This document shows positions 1 through 8,199 of a stretch of DNA of 64,000 nucleotides, one piece after another. The notes under the pieces are model-generated. The model was not told the DNA's origin. It worked only from the letters and a program-made list of their open reading frames with translations, and did not search any database. Where the stretch lies: positions 2,501-66,500 of the forward strand of contig NZ_ALAB01000035.1 in NCBI RefSeq assembly GCF_000280055.1, given 5' to 3'. Position numbers and translations under genes: made by a program. How positions within the stretch are numbered: position 1 is the first letter of the stretch; every line of letters begins with the position of its first letter. The DNA is from Alishewanella aestuarii B11 (lineage in GTDB: Bacteria; Pseudomonadota; Gammaproteobacteria; Enterobacterales; Alteromonadaceae).

Positions 1-237
1 CAGCACCCCGTGGCATGGCGCGCATTATAGAGCGCTTTAACAAGGCTGCAAGCGGTATTTTGTTAAAAACATCAGTTTGGGCTTCGTTTGACTATTAAAG
101 CTCCATTTTGATTGTTTTTATGTCGATCTGTTATGCAAGACTCTGTTTTTAGTTGTTGGCTGTGCAGAAAATAGTCGTTAAGATAGAATTGCTTTTATAA
201 CAAGAATCTTCTTTCAACTTAGCTGCAGGAATTTATT

Positions 238-741
238 ATGTCACCTATGTTACGCGCCTCACTGCCTTATACTCTCGCGCTGGCTTTTCTGTCTTTCGTG
301 GTTTTTACCTTTTTGATCACTCTGCCGCTGTCTGCCGGCTGGGCTTTTGTGGCCGGTGTGCTCTCTTGCGGCATTCTGGTCCCGATCCTGGTCGATGTTA
401 AAGGTCCGGCCTTACCGCCAGAACAAGCGGATACCGTAAACGTAGCTACCGATGTCAGCTTTCAAGGTGAGACCACTACTTTATATGTAGGGAATTTACC
501 GTATCGGGCTAACGAAGAAACCGTAAAGGCGTTGTTTGCTAAGTACGGTACTGTCGCCAATGTCCGCCTGATGAAGGATCGCCAGACCGGTCGGCGCCGT
601 GGCTTTGGTTTTGTTGAAGTCGCCGCGGCTGACGCTAATAAGATGATTAGCAAGCTAAACGATGCTGAGTTTCAGGAACGTACTCTTAAAGTACGCGAAG
701 CCCGTGAACGTCAGGATGATGACGGCTCTGCGGCAGAGTAA
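238..741 (+). CDS. Membrane-anchored RRM RNA-binding protein
   Basis: 167 residues. The N-terminal half is hydrophobic (about residues 9-52, probably two membrane helices with a short turn). A linker then leads to one RNA recognition motif. RNP2 is LYVGNLP at 82-88 and RNP1 is RGFGFVEV at 121-128; both are textbook matches. The C-terminus is charged. The ATG has an AGGA Shine-Dalgarno (SD) about 8 bases upstream. Stand-alone bacterial RRM proteins of this kind are often cold-induced RNA chaperones. The added membrane anchor would hold the RRM at the inner membrane, which is inference. It is followed on the same strand by trmA, which has its own promoter. RNA target unknown. Confidence 0.9.
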   Translation: MSPMLRASLPYTLALAFLSFVVFTFLITLPLSAGWAFVAGVLSCGILVPILVDVKGPALPPEQADTVNVATDVSFQGETTTLYVGNLPYRANEETVKALFAKYGTVANVRLMKDRQTGRRRGFGFVEVAAADANKMISKLNDAEFQERTLKVREARERQDDDGSAAE

Positions 742-798
742 GCCGGCGGCGCTCAGTTGTCGCTGCTGTTGTTAGTTTGCTTTTACTGACGCTTAAAT

Positions 799-827
799 TT
801 GGCTCACTGGCAAAAAGCGCTTAAAAT
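799..827 (+). promoter_or_regulatory. Probable trmA promoter
   Basis: TTGGCT (799-804), a 17-base spacer, then TAAAAT (822-827), followed by a GC-rich stretch (GCGTC) at the discriminator position. It ends 29 bases before the trmA ATG. In E. coli the trmA promoter resembles rRNA P1 promoters and is under stringent control; a GC discriminator fits that. No start-site data. Confidence 0.5.
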
Positions 828-842
828 GCGTCTTTTGCCAGT
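806..842. repeat. 10-bp perfect inverted repeat around the trmA -10
   Basis: ACTGGCAAAA at 806-815 is exactly complementary to TTTTGCCAGT at 833-842. The inner bases can pair further (CGC with GCG), leaving a 7-base loop that contains the putative -10. If transcription starts near 834 only the right arm would be in the RNA, which favours a DNA operator over an RNA hairpin. If transcription starts further upstream it would form a leader hairpin. Confidence 0.6.
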
Positions 843-856
843 AGTCAGAGAGTCAG

Positions 857-1945
857 ATGTCATTAGGTCAGGTATTTCCCGCACAGTACGAAACTCAGCT
901 CGCCGCTAAAGCAGCACATTTGCGCCATTTACTCGCGCAGTTCGCCTTACCCGAAACAGAAATCTTTCGCTCCGCGGTAAGCCATTTCCGGCAACGTGCC
1001 GAATTCCGTATCTGGCATAATGGTGATGACATCTATCACTGCATGTTTGACCCCGCCAGCCGGCAACCGGTTCGGGTTGATGAGTTCCCAATAGCAGCTA
1101 AGCCCATCGCGGATTTTATGCCTGTGTTATTGAAAGCCATTCAATTTAATCATCAGTTGCGCTATCGGCTTTATCAGGCCGACTATCTGGCAAGCACGAC
1201 CGGAGAACTTCTGGTCAGCCTGATCTATAAGCGTAAACTCGATGAGCAATGGCTGGAGGCCGCCCGGCAGTTACAACAAGAATTGGCGCCACTCTACAAC
1301 GTGCGCTTTATCGGCCGGGCCCGTAAACAAAAGCTGGTAGTATCAGATGACTTTGTAACCGAGCGTTTTAACGCGGCAGATCGGAGCATTCAGTACCAAC
1401 AGCTTGAAGGCAGCTTTACCCAACCGAATGCCGGCGTGAATCAGCAAATGCTGGACTGGGCATCAAACTGTACTGCTGGGCTGGGCGGTGACTTGCTGGA
1501 GCTGTATTGTGGTAATGGCAATTTTTCACTGGCATTGGCCAGCCAGTTTGATCAGGTCATTGCAACTGAATTGGCCCGCAGTTCAATTAAATCGGCACAA
1601 TATAATATCGCCCTAAATCAGATCGGAAATGTGCAGGTATTGCAGATGTCTGCCGAAGATGTGGCGGCGGCGCTACAACACGGCCGCATGCTTAAAGAGC
1701 TCGACCTGGCCAAATTAGCGTTAAATACTGTGTTGGTCGATCCGCCGCGGGCCGGCTTGGACCCAGCTACGCTATCGTTGGTTAGCGGCTTTCAGTCTAT
1801 TCTTTATATCTCCTGTAACCCGGAAACTCTGGCGGCGAATCTGGCTGAACTTGCTAAGACCCACGATATCAGCAGGCTGGCCTTATTTGACCAGTTCCCA
1901 TACACCCACCATATTGAAACTGGCGTGCTGCTGCGTAAGCGCTAA
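857..1945 (+). CDS. trmA: tRNA (uracil-5-)-methyltransferase TrmA
   Basis: Makes 5-methyluridine at position 54 of tRNAs using S-adenosylmethionine. 362 residues, close to the 366 of the E. coli enzyme. The SAM-binding segment begins around [14 protein letters not shown]. The DPPRAGLD motif and the catalytic nucleophile in SCNPETL (Cys320) are present, with the general-base glutamate near the C-terminus (Glu354 in HHIETG). There is no N-terminal TRAM domain, as expected for TrmA. The stop codon overlaps the convergent fabR stop by 4 bases. Synteny with fabR and sthA matches enterobacteria. Confidence 0.97.
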   Translation: MSLGQVFPAQYETQLAAKAAHLRHLLAQFALPETEIFRSAVSHFRQRAEFRIWHNGDDIYHCMFDPASRQPVRVDEFPIAAKPIADFMPVLLKAIQFNHQLRYRLYQADYLASTTGELLVSLIYKRKLDEQWLEAARQLQQELAPLYNVRFIGRARKQKLVVSDDFVTERFNAADRSIQYQQLEGSFTQPNAGVNQQMLDWASNCTAGLGGDLLELYCGNGNFSLALASQFDQVIATELARSSIKSAQYNIALNQIGNVQVLQMSAEDVAAALQHGRMLKELDLAKLALNTVLVDPPRAGLDPATLSLVSGFQSILYISCNPETLAANLAELAKTHDISRLALFDQFPYTHHIETGVLLRKR

Positions 1946-2550
1946 TCGGGCTGCTTACGACCATAGCTGGCGGCACCATGTGCCAGCCAGCGCAGTTGCA
2001 TGATGGTACGCCGGGTCAGCTGCGGATAGTGTTCCCGCGGTGCATCCAGAGCATCTGCTCCGGTATGAAATACCAGTGTAACCATCGCCTCTGCCTGCAG
2101 CTGTGCCAGTTCAGGCGGACATTGAGTTTGTTTGCGTAGATAATGCGCCAGCTCCGCACAGAAATGTTGGATCTCACGGGCAACGGCAGCACGAAATGCC
2201 GCCGAAGTACCAGAGCGTTCACGCAGCAACAAGCGAAACACGTTGCTGTTTTCGGCGACAAACTCCATAAAGGTTTCTACCGAGGTACTGATCACACTGC
2301 CGTGCTTTTCAATCCGTAATCTTGCCTGGCGCATCAGCTGCCGTAACATTAAGCCGGCTTCATCCACCAGCGTTAAGCCCAATTCATCCATATCGGCAAA
2401 ATGGCGGTAAAAGGAGGTGGGTGCAATGCCGGCCTCACGGGCGACCTCGCGTAAGCTTAAGCTGGCAAAGCCTTTTTCGGCACTTAGCTGCGAAAAGGCA
2501 GCATTAATAATTGCCTGGCGGGTACGTTCTTTCTGTTCTGCTCTGGTCAC
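1942..2550 (-). CDS. fabR: TetR-family repressor of unsaturated fatty acid synthesis FabR
   Basis: 202 residues. The N-terminal TetR helix-turn-helix (about 8-55, including [20 protein letters not shown]) and much of the ligand domain ([19 protein letters not shown]) are near-identical to E. coli FabR as I recall it. E. coli FabR senses acyl thioester unsaturation and represses fabA/fabB. Here the gene is divergent from a fatty acid desaturase, with a FabR-like palindrome between them, so the desaturase is the obvious target. The ATG is at the end of the shared control region. Confidence 0.95.
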   Translation of the reverse strand: MTRAEQKERTRQAIINAAFSQLSAEKGFASLSLREVAREAGIAPTSFYRHFADMDELGLTLVDEAGLMLRQLMRQARLRIEKHGSVISTSVETFMEFVAENSNVFRLLLRERSGTSAAFRAAVAREIQHFCAELAHYLRKQTQCPPELAQLQAEAMVTLVFHTGADALDAPREHYPQLTRRTIMQLRWLAHGAASYGRKQPD

Positions 2551-2588
2551 GATGCGTCCCTTTGTTACTGCTGTTCAGCCGATTTACC

Positions 2589-2617
2589 TTGACCGGCTGT
2601 CAGCAGCTGGGTAAATT
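2589..2617 (+). promoter_or_regulatory. Probable desaturase promoter
   Basis: TTGACC (2589-2594), a 17-base spacer and TAAATT (2612-2617). The predicted start is near 2624, giving a leader of about 26 bases before the ATG at 2650. The FabR-like palindrome covers the predicted start site. Confidence 0.6.
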
Positions 2618-2618
2618 G

Positions 2619-2634
2619 GCGTACAGTTGTAAGC
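2619..2634. promoter_or_regulatory. Candidate FabR operator
   Basis: GCGTACA-GT-TGTAAGC, a 7+2+7 palindrome with one mismatch. As I recall, E. coli FabR sites carry the same GTACA/TGT(A)C core. It lies directly downstream of the -10 and would cover +1, an ideal position for repression. fabR is the divergent neighbour. Confidence 0.65.
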
Positions 2635-2649
2635 TCAAAGTGTGAATTC

Positions 2650-3768
2650 ATGAAAAAACATCCGATCATCTGGACTAACGTCATCCTGTTCAGTCTGACT
2701 TTTTTGGTTGCCGCTATTGCGGTTCCCTATTATGCCCTGACAGTTGGCTTTACCACAGCAGAAATTATTGCCACCATTTTATGTATGGGCTACTGCGGTA
2801 TTTCGATAACTGCAGGCTACCACCGGCTGTGGGCTCATAAGACCTATGATGCTCATCCCGTTTTACAGTGGATCTTTGCTATAGGCGGCGCCTTCGCCCT
2901 GCAAAATAGTGCCATTCATTGGTCATCGGATCACCGTGTGCATCACCGCCATGTCGATAACAACGACAAAGATCCTTACTCTGCCGGCCGTGGTTTCTGG
3001 TTTAGTCATATTGGTTGGATGCTGCGTGACTATCAGGGCGATAGCTACTTCGACTACAGCAATGTGCGCGATCTGCAAAAGAACCCTATCCTGGCTTTCC
3101 AGCACAAGCATTATTTGGCACTGGTGTTACTGACTAACATTGGTATTCCGCTGCTGTTGGGGCTACTGCTTGGCAGTTTCTGGGGCATGCTGTTAAGTGT
3201 TGGTGTGCTACGCCTGGTTTTAAGCCACCACTTTACCTTCTTTATTAATTCCTTGGCGCATATCTGGGGTAAACAAACCTACACCGATGAGAATAGCGCA
3301 CGGGATAATGGCTTTCTGGCGTTTCTGACCTATGGAGAAGGCTATCATAACTACCATCACATTTTTGAATACGATTACCGCAACGGGATCCGTTGGTGGC
3401 AGTTTGACCCGACTAAATGGCTGATTAAATCCTGCTCCTTGGTGAAATTGACCTGGAACTTACGTACTGTGCCAGAAGACAGAATTGCGCAGGCTGTTGC
3501 CAAAATGCAGCTCAAGCGCGCCAAAGATAAAGTTCAGCATTTGCCGAATGCAGAACAATTGCTGGCATTGCTGGAACAGGAGTATCAGCTGTTAGTGGCA
3601 AAAATTCAGGATTATTACCAACTGAAGAAAGAGCTGTTACAACAGAAACGTACAGCGCTGGTCGATCAGGTGAATGCGTCTGACTTTATGCTGCGTTATC
3701 AGGAGTTAAAGCAACATCTGCAACAACAACAGAACCATTGGCAGCGCCTGACCGCCGCTTTTAGTTAA
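2650..3768 (+). CDS. Membrane fatty acid desaturase (acyl-CoA/phospholipid delta-9 type)
   Basis: 372 residues. Introduces a cis double bond into fatty acyl chains, using a di-iron centre held by three histidine boxes. These are HRLWAH (58-63), HRVHH (95-99) and HNYHH (233-237). Hydrophobic pairs lie at about 8-50 and 155-200. After the catalytic core (about residue 285) there is a charged, glutamine-rich helical tail of some 85 residues that should form a coiled coil. The gene is monocistronic: own promoter and FabR-like operator upstream, intrinsic terminator just downstream. It probably adjusts membrane fluidity. Exact substrate (acyl-CoA or lipid-bound acyl) cannot be read from the sequence. 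Confidence 0.92.
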   Translation: MKKHPIIWTNVILFSLTFLVAAIAVPYYALTVGFTTAEIIATILCMGYCGISITAGYHRLWAHKTYDAHPVLQWIFAIGGAFALQNSAIHWSSDHRVHHRHVDNNDKDPYSAGRGFWFSHIGWMLRDYQGDSYFDYSNVRDLQKNPILAFQHKHYLALVLLTNIGIPLLLGLLLGSFWGMLLSVGVLRLVLSHHFTFFINSLAHIWGKQTYTDENSARDNGFLAFLTYGEGYHNYHHIFEYDYRNGIRWWQFDPTKWLIKSCSLVKLTWNLRTVPEDRIAQAVAKMQLKRAKDKVQHLPNAEQLLALLEQEYQLLVAKIQDYYQLKKELLQQKRTALVDQVNASDFMLRYQELKQHLQQQQNHWQRLTAAFS

Positions 3769-3795
3769 GCAACTTAGCTATTAGTCTTGTTCCGG

Positions 3796-3822
3796 AAAAA
3801 AGAGGCAATCGCCTCTTTTTTT
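3796..3822 (+). terminator. Intrinsic terminator after the desaturase
   Basis: Stem AGAGGC/GCCTCT with loop AATC, flanked by an A-run and followed by a T-run of about six. It lies 28 bases after the desaturase stop and before sthA. Confidence 0.85.
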
Positions 3823-3877
3823 GTGTCCGATACCTGTTATGCTAATTTCTATTAGTAATTTGACAGGATTGGTAAGC

Positions 3878-5299
3878 GTGTCGGCAAAAGCAGCGAAAAA
3901 ACAACCCAGTTATGATTATGATGCTATCGTTATTGGTACGGGCCCCGGCGGCGAAGGTGCGGCTATGTATCTGGCGAAAAGTGGTAAAAGCGTTGCGGCC
4001 ATTGAACGCTACCAAGCGGTTGGCGGTGGCTGTACCCACTGGGGCACTATTCCGTCGAAAGCACTGCGCCACTCGGTCAGCCGTTTAATTGAATTTAATG
4101 AAAACCCGCTGTTTCAGGTTGAAGAGCAGATGAAAGGTCTGACCTTTTCACAGATCCTGAAACATGCTGCCGGCGTGATCCGCAAACAAGTACGACTGCG
4201 CAGCGGCTTTTATGATCGCAATCTGGTAAAGATTTATCAGGGTGAAGCCCGTTTTATTGATAACCATACCCTGGAAATTACCCATAACGACGGCAGTTGC
4301 TACACACTGAGCGCAGAAACCATTGTCATCGCTACCGGCTCACGGCCTTATCGGCCACCGCATGTTGATTTTAACCACCCGCGCATCTATGACAGCGATA
4401 CCATTTTGTCGCTGGATCATGATCCACGGCATATTATTATCTTTGGTGCCGGGGTTATCGGCTGTGAATATGCATCGATTTTCCGTGGCCTGGGCGTGCG
4501 GGTCGATCTGGTCAACACCCGCGACCGGTTATTATCTTTTATGGATACCGAAATCTCTGATGCCCTGAGTTACCACTTCTGGAACTCGGGTATGACCATC
4601 CGCCACGGTGAAGAACTGTCTCATGTGGAAGGCCGGGATGATGGCGTAGTTTTACACCTGCAATCCGGTAAACGGATGAAAGCCGACTGCTTCCTGTTTG
4701 CCAACGGCCGCACCGGCAATACTGAAATGCTGAATCTGGAGGCGGTGGGTCTGGCCGCTGATAGTCGCGGTCTGTTAAAAGTTAATAGTGAGTATCAGAC
4801 AGCTGTAGATAATATCTATGCCGTCGGGGATGTGATTGGTTATCCAAGCCTGGCCAGCGCAGCCTACGACCAAGGCCGGCTGGCCGGTGAAGCTATCGTA
4901 AAAGGTAATCTGGACGGACATTTGATTGCCGATATTCCGACCGGCATTTACACCATTCCGGAGATGTCTTCAGTCGGCAAAACCGAGCAGGAACTCACTG
5001 CCGCCAAAATCCCGTACGAGGTCGGCCGGGCGCAGTTTAAGCATTTAGCCAGAGCGCAAATCGCCAATACCAGTGCCGGTAGCCTGAAGGTGCTGTTTCA
5101 CCGTGATACGCTGGAAATTCTGGGTATTCATTGCTTTGGTGAGCGGGCCGCAGAGATTATTCACATCGGTCAGGCCATTATGATGCAAAAGAACGGTGGT
5201 AATAATCTGAACTACTTTGTGCACACCACCTTTAACTACCCAACCATGGCCGAAGCGTATCGGGTTGCGGCACTAAACGGCCTAAACCGCCTGTTCTGA
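3878..5299 (+). CDS. sthA: Soluble pyridine nucleotide transhydrogenase SthA
   Basis: FAD enzyme that interconverts NADPH and NADH in the cytoplasm, mostly draining excess NADPH. 473 residues from the GTG chosen here (E. coli 466). The GTG has AGGA 9 bases upstream; in-frame TTG (3821) and ATG (3839) codons further up overlap the terminator region and lack an SD. Features are the Rossmann motif [14 protein letters not shown], the family signature [19 protein letters not shown] (one cysteine, not the dithiol pair of lipoamide dehydrogenases), a second nucleotide site [13 protein letters not shown], and a dimerisation domain ending in [10 protein letters not shown]. Confidence 0.95.
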   Translation: MSAKAAKKQPSYDYDAIVIGTGPGGEGAAMYLAKSGKSVAAIERYQAVGGGCTHWGTIPSKALRHSVSRLIEFNENPLFQVEEQMKGLTFSQILKHAAGVIRKQVRLRSGFYDRNLVKIYQGEARFIDNHTLEITHNDGSCYTLSAETIVIATGSRPYRPPHVDFNHPRIYDSDTILSLDHDPRHIIIFGAGVIGCEYASIFRGLGVRVDLVNTRDRLLSFMDTEISDALSYHFWNSGMTIRHGEELSHVEGRDDGVVLHLQSGKRMKADCFLFANGRTGNTEMLNLEAVGLAADSRGLLKVNSEYQTAVDNIYAVGDVIGYPSLASAAYDQGRLAGEAIVKGNLDGHLIADIPTGIYTIPEMSSVGKTEQELTAAKIPYEVGRAQFKHLARAQIANTSAGSLKVLFHRDTLEILGIHCFGERAAEIIHIGQAIMMQKNGGNNLNYFVHTTFNYPTMAEAYRVAALNGLNRLF

Positions 5300-5311
5300 T
5301 GTTTGGGGTTC

Positions 5312-5334
5312 TGGCGCAGTAGACCACTGCGCCA
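5312..5334. terminator. Inverted repeat between convergent sthA and hemE
   Basis: Perfect 9-bp stem TGGCGCAGT/ACTGCGCCA with a 5-base loop, 13 bases after sthA and 18 before the hemE stop. There is no good T-run on either strand, so termination is plausible but not certain. Confidence 0.45.
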
Positions 5335-5351
5335 ACAGCCGCAGTTAACGC

Positions 5352-6431
5352 TTATTCCGGGATCTCAGCGTTCATATGGTACATCGGGCTGAGATCCTGC
5401 ACCGCCTCGATAAAGACCCTGGCATGCTCAGGATCGACTTCAGGCGTAATACCATGTCCCAAATTAAAGATATGACCTGAACCCTGGCCAAAGCCATCAA
5501 GGATAGTTTGTACTTCCTGACGGATCCGTTCCGGTGTGCCCAGCAGAATAGACGGGTCCATATTGCCCTGTAACGCCACCTGCTGCCCTACCCGGGCGCG
5601 GGCGCTGGCGATATCGGTCGTCCAGTCTAAACCTAAAGCATCACAGCCAGTCGCAGCCATCATTTCCAGCCACTGACCGCCATTTTTGGTAAACAAGGTT
5701 ACCGGTACTTTGCGACCATCAGCTTCGCGGGTCAGGCCGTTCAGAATTTGCTGCATATAACTGAGCGAATATTCTTTATAATCGCGTGGCGTCAGTACCC
5801 CACCCCAGGTATCGAAGATCATCACTGCCTGAGCGCCGGCTGCAATTTGGGCATTCAGATACAGGGTCACGCTTTGCGCCAGCTTATCCAGCAGCATATG
5901 TAGCACTTCCGGCTCGCTATACATCATCTTTTTGATGATGCTAAAGGTCTTACTACCACTACCTTCCACCATATAGGTGGCAAGCGTCCAGGGACTGCCG
6001 GAAAAACCAATCAACGGAACGCTACCCTGCAATTCACGGCGGATAGTGCGAACCGCATCCATCACATAACGCAGCTCCTGCTCCGGATCCGGAATGGGTA
6101 AATGCACCACATCCAGAAAATCGCGGATCGGCTTACTGAATCGTGGGCCCTCGCCGACACCGAAACTGAGCCCCAACCCCATCGCATCAGGAATGGTCAG
6201 AATATCGCTAAACAGGATAGCGGCATCCAATGGATAGCGGCGTAATGGCTGCAATGTCACCTCGCAGGCGAGCTCCGGGTTTTTGCATAGCGACATAAAA
6301 TCACCGGCTTGCGCGCGGGTAGCACGATACTCAGGTAAATAACGCCCGGCCTGGCGCATCATCCAAATTGGGGTTCGATCTACCGGTTGCCGTAGCAAGG
6401 CACGCAAATAACGATCATTTTTTAGCTGCAT
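5352..6431 (-). CDS. hemE: Uroporphyrinogen decarboxylase HemE
   Basis: Converts uroporphyrinogen III to coproporphyrinogen III in heme synthesis by removing four acetate carboxyls. 359 residues (E. coli 354). The N-terminal signature is [20 protein letters not shown], whose arginines bind substrate. [12 protein letters not shown] carries the catalytic aspartate, and the second signature [15 protein letters not shown] and the C-terminal [15 protein letters not shown] are present. Its grouping with nudC and rsd is a gammaproteobacterial arrangement. Confidence 0.97.
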   Translation of the reverse strand: MQLKNDRYLRALLRQPVDRTPIWMMRQAGRYLPEYRATRAQAGDFMSLCKNPELACEVTLQPLRRYPLDAAILFSDILTIPDAMGLGLSFGVGEGPRFSKPIRDFLDVVHLPIPDPEQELRYVMDAVRTIRRELQGSVPLIGFSGSPWTLATYMVEGSGSKTFSIIKKMMYSEPEVLHMLLDKLAQSVTLYLNAQIAAGAQAVMIFDTWGGVLTPRDYKEYSLSYMQQILNGLTREADGRKVPVTLFTKNGGQWLEMMAATGCDALGLDWTTDIASARARVGQQVALQGNMDPSILLGTPERIRQEVQTILDGFGQGSGHIFNLGHGITPEVDPEHARVFIEAVQDLSPMYHMNAEIPE

Positions 6432-6528
6432 AATTCATCCGCCATCACATCTTTTGTCGCATTCTAACAGCTTGCACCCGTCTGCTCTATGATCTGGCGC
6501 TATAAAGCTGCAATCTTTACCTTTACGT

Positions 6529-6570
6529 AAACTGAAAAAATATTCAGCTTAGGTTCATTTTTTTCAGTTT
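6529..6570. repeat. AT-rich inverted repeat upstream of the small RNA promoter
   Basis: AAACTGAAAAAA (6529-6540) is complementary to TTTTTTCAGTTT (6559-6570) across an 18-base gap. A nested CTGAA/TTCAG pair lies inside. It sits 5 bases upstream of a promoter-like TTGTAT. It could be an UP-like or regulator site, or a weak terminator for transcription coming from nudC. Confidence 0.4.
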
Positions 6571-6575
6571 GCCGC

Positions 6576-6604
6576 TTGTATCAGCAAAACGCTTCTGTTA
6601 TAAA
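6576..6604 (+). promoter_or_regulatory. Probable promoter of an intergenic small RNA
   Basis: TTGTAT (6576-6581), exactly 17 bases, TATAAA (6599-6604) on the plus strand, opposite in direction to both flanking genes. An AT-rich tract lies just upstream. Nothing protein-coding follows before a terminator at 6670-6698. Confidence 0.5.
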
Positions 6605-6610
6605 AGTACT

Positions 6611-6698
6611 GCGCTAGTGAAGTTCTAACAACAAAGAAGCTCGGTATACGAGACCTTAAGCTCCAATTTAAAGCCACCTTGAGTGGCTTTTTTATTTT
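6611..6698 (+). ncRNA. Candidate small RNA between hemE and nudC
   Basis: About 85 nucleotides between a predicted start near 6611 and the terminator T-run. It contains a small internal hairpin, CTCG-GTATA-CGAG, and a single-stranded A/C-rich segment. The 3' end is a terminator stem with a U-run, typical of Hfq-binding RNAs. I do not recognise it as Spot 42, RyhB, 6S or another named family. Ends are inferred from promoter and terminator only. Confidence 0.4.
6670..6698 (+). terminator. Intrinsic terminator, plus strand
   Basis: Stem AAAGCCAC/GTGGCTTT with a 5-base loop, then TTTATTTT. The T-run is on the plus strand, so it does not serve nudC (minus strand), which ends here. It implies a plus-strand transcript from the intergenic region. 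Confidence 0.75.
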
Positions 6699-7497
6699 AT
6701 GCGTTCTGCTGCTGTGTTGCCTGCGCCAGCGCAATTAACTGCCCGGATAAGGTCTGTAGCCCCGGTGTCTCTGGCAAGTCATGCAGCGGACACCAGTAAG
6801 CTTCGGCGATTTCCTCAGGCTGGCACTGGATCTCACCACCGGCATAGTCAGCGACAAAACCTGTCATCAATGAATGCGGAAAAGGCCAGGGCTGACTGCC
6901 AACATAACGCAAATTGGTAATATCGATCCCCACTTCCTCTTTTACTTCGCGCACCGCTGCCTGCTCCAGAGTCTCTGCCGATTCAACGAAACCCGCCAGG
7001 ACCGAGAAAAATCCCGCTTTGTGCCGGGTGGAGCGCGCCAGCAAAATTTTATCGGCTTTTACTACCGCGACCAGAACACAGGGTGCAATACGAGGGTAAC
7101 AGCGATGCCCACACTTGTGGCAAAGAGTCGCCAGCTCCCAGTTAACCAAACGCATCGCGCTGCCACACTGACCGCAAAAGCGGTGTGTTTGCAAAAATAA
7201 CGCAACCTGGGTCGCCCGGGCAGCCAATTGAAACAGCGCCTCGCCCTGCTCTAATAAAGCACGGGCGGAATGCCAATCCGCCTCATTCGCCGGTCGGTCG
7301 TCGTACACCACCAGATAACATGGCTGCTGCTGGTATTCACCCAGTTTACAGATCATCGCATCCGCCAGCTGCAGCGGCAGGGCAGCAAGTTCAGTAAAGG
7401 GTACTGTGCCATCTGCGGTCAGAAACAACCGGCCCTGACTCACAATAAACCAGTATGCCAACTGCCCGGATGATACTTTTACACTATGTTCAATCAT
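6697..7497 (-). CDS. nudC: NAD-capped RNA hydrolase / NADH pyrophosphatase NudC
   Basis: Cleaves NADH and removes NAD caps from RNA 5' ends. 266 residues (E. coli 257). The N-terminal domain is variable. Four zinc-ligand cysteines follow (C108, C111, C126, C129), then the Nudix box at about 169-191 with the REVKEEVG core. The family-specific SQPWPFPHSLM motif starts at residue 201, which distinguishes NudC from other Nudix enzymes. Divergent from rsd. The neighbouring small RNA candidate ends within its stop region. Confidence 0.96.
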   Translation of the reverse strand: MIEHSVKVSSGQLAYWFIVSQGRLFLTADGTVPFTELAALPLQLADAMICKLGEYQQQPCYLVVYDDRPANEADWHSARALLEQGEALFQLAARATQVALFLQTHRFCGQCGSAMRLVNWELATLCHKCGHRCYPRIAPCVLVAVVKADKILLARSTRHKAGFFSVLAGFVESAETLEQAAVREVKEEVGIDITNLRYVGSQPWPFPHSLMTGFVADYAGGEIQCQPEEIAEAYWCPLHDLPETPGLQTLSGQLIALAQATQQQNA

Positions 7498-7581
7498 TAC
7501 AGCCTCTGTTTTAATGCGGAGGTTTTAGCAAGAATGGCAGCATCATACTCCGGGCCGCTGGGCTGACCAATAAAAAAACGG

Positions 7582-7610
7582 TTGATCTTTTCGCTGAAAT
7601 TCTTTTAATT
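7582..7610 (+). promoter_or_regulatory. Probable rsd promoter
   Basis: TTGATC (7582-7587), 17 bases, TTAATT (7605-7610), 42 bases before the rsd ATG. Confidence 0.45.
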
Positions 7611-7652
7611 AGCAGTATTGCAGCAACACAGGCTGCATCTAAGGAGAGGCAA

Positions 7653-8138
7653 ATGTACACCCGCGTACAGCAAGCGCAACAAAAATACGGCGGTAGCCTG
7701 AAGGCGATTGATAGTTGGCTGCAGGAGCGACGCGAGTTGATTGTCAGTTATTGCCGGCTGGCCGGTTTGCCTCCTTTCGAAAAAGACCGTTATACCATGC
7801 CTTCGCAAGACAAAATTAAAGAATTTTGCCAGTTACTGATGGATTATCTGTCTGCCGGTCACTTTGAAGTCTATGAGCAAATCGTCGCCCAATGTGCGGT
7901 GAACGGCACCAACAGCCGCAAGCTGGCAGACTCCTTGTATCCCAAAATTGCGGTCTCAACCGATCTGGCGCTGGAATTTAATGATAAATACGCTGAGCAT
8001 CTGAGCACCCGCAACAGCGGCTCTTTTGATTTAGAATTGTCGGCTTTGGGTCAGGCAATGGAAGAACGTTTTGCGCTGGAAGATAAGCTGATCGAGACCC
8101 TGCACGCCAAACATGTCTCTACGACCACCACGGCCTAG
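7653..8138 (+). CDS. rsd: Anti-sigma-70 factor Rsd (Rsd/AlgQ family)
   Basis: 161 residues (E. coli Rsd 158). It binds region 4 of the housekeeping sigma factor and favours alternative sigma factors in stationary phase. An all-helical protein with family features LIVSYCRLAGLPPF near the N-terminus and YPKIAVSTDLALEFNDKY. The ATG has a strong AAGGAG SD. A bidirectional terminator follows. Clustered with nudC and hemE as in E. coli. Confidence 0.93.
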   Translation: MYTRVQQAQQKYGGSLKAIDSWLQERRELIVSYCRLAGLPPFEKDRYTMPSQDKIKEFCQLLMDYLSAGHFEVYEQIVAQCAVNGTNSRKLADSLYPKIAVSTDLALEFNDKYAEHLSTRNSGSFDLELSALGQAMEERFALEDKLIETLHAKHVSTTTTA

Positions 8139-8158
8139 GTCTGCTTTAACATAGCAAT

Positions 8159-8186
8159 AAAAAAAGCGGCCAGGCCGCTTTTTTTA
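8159..8186. terminator. Bidirectional terminator between rsd and the FKBP gene
   Basis: Stem AAAAAAGCGGCC/GGCCGCTTTTTT with a single-base apex, so the real loop is a few stem bases. There is an A-run on one side and a T-run on the other, so it works for both convergent genes. Confidence 0.9.
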
Positions 8187-8199
8187 TTTAAACCGCTAC

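Noticed and set aside
1-237. Leading intergenic segment with GCGC-ATTATAG-AGCGC near base 20 as an operator or RNA gene
   Set aside because: The left gene is outside the window, the repeat is short and imperfect, and no promoter or fold stands out; nothing else seen there.
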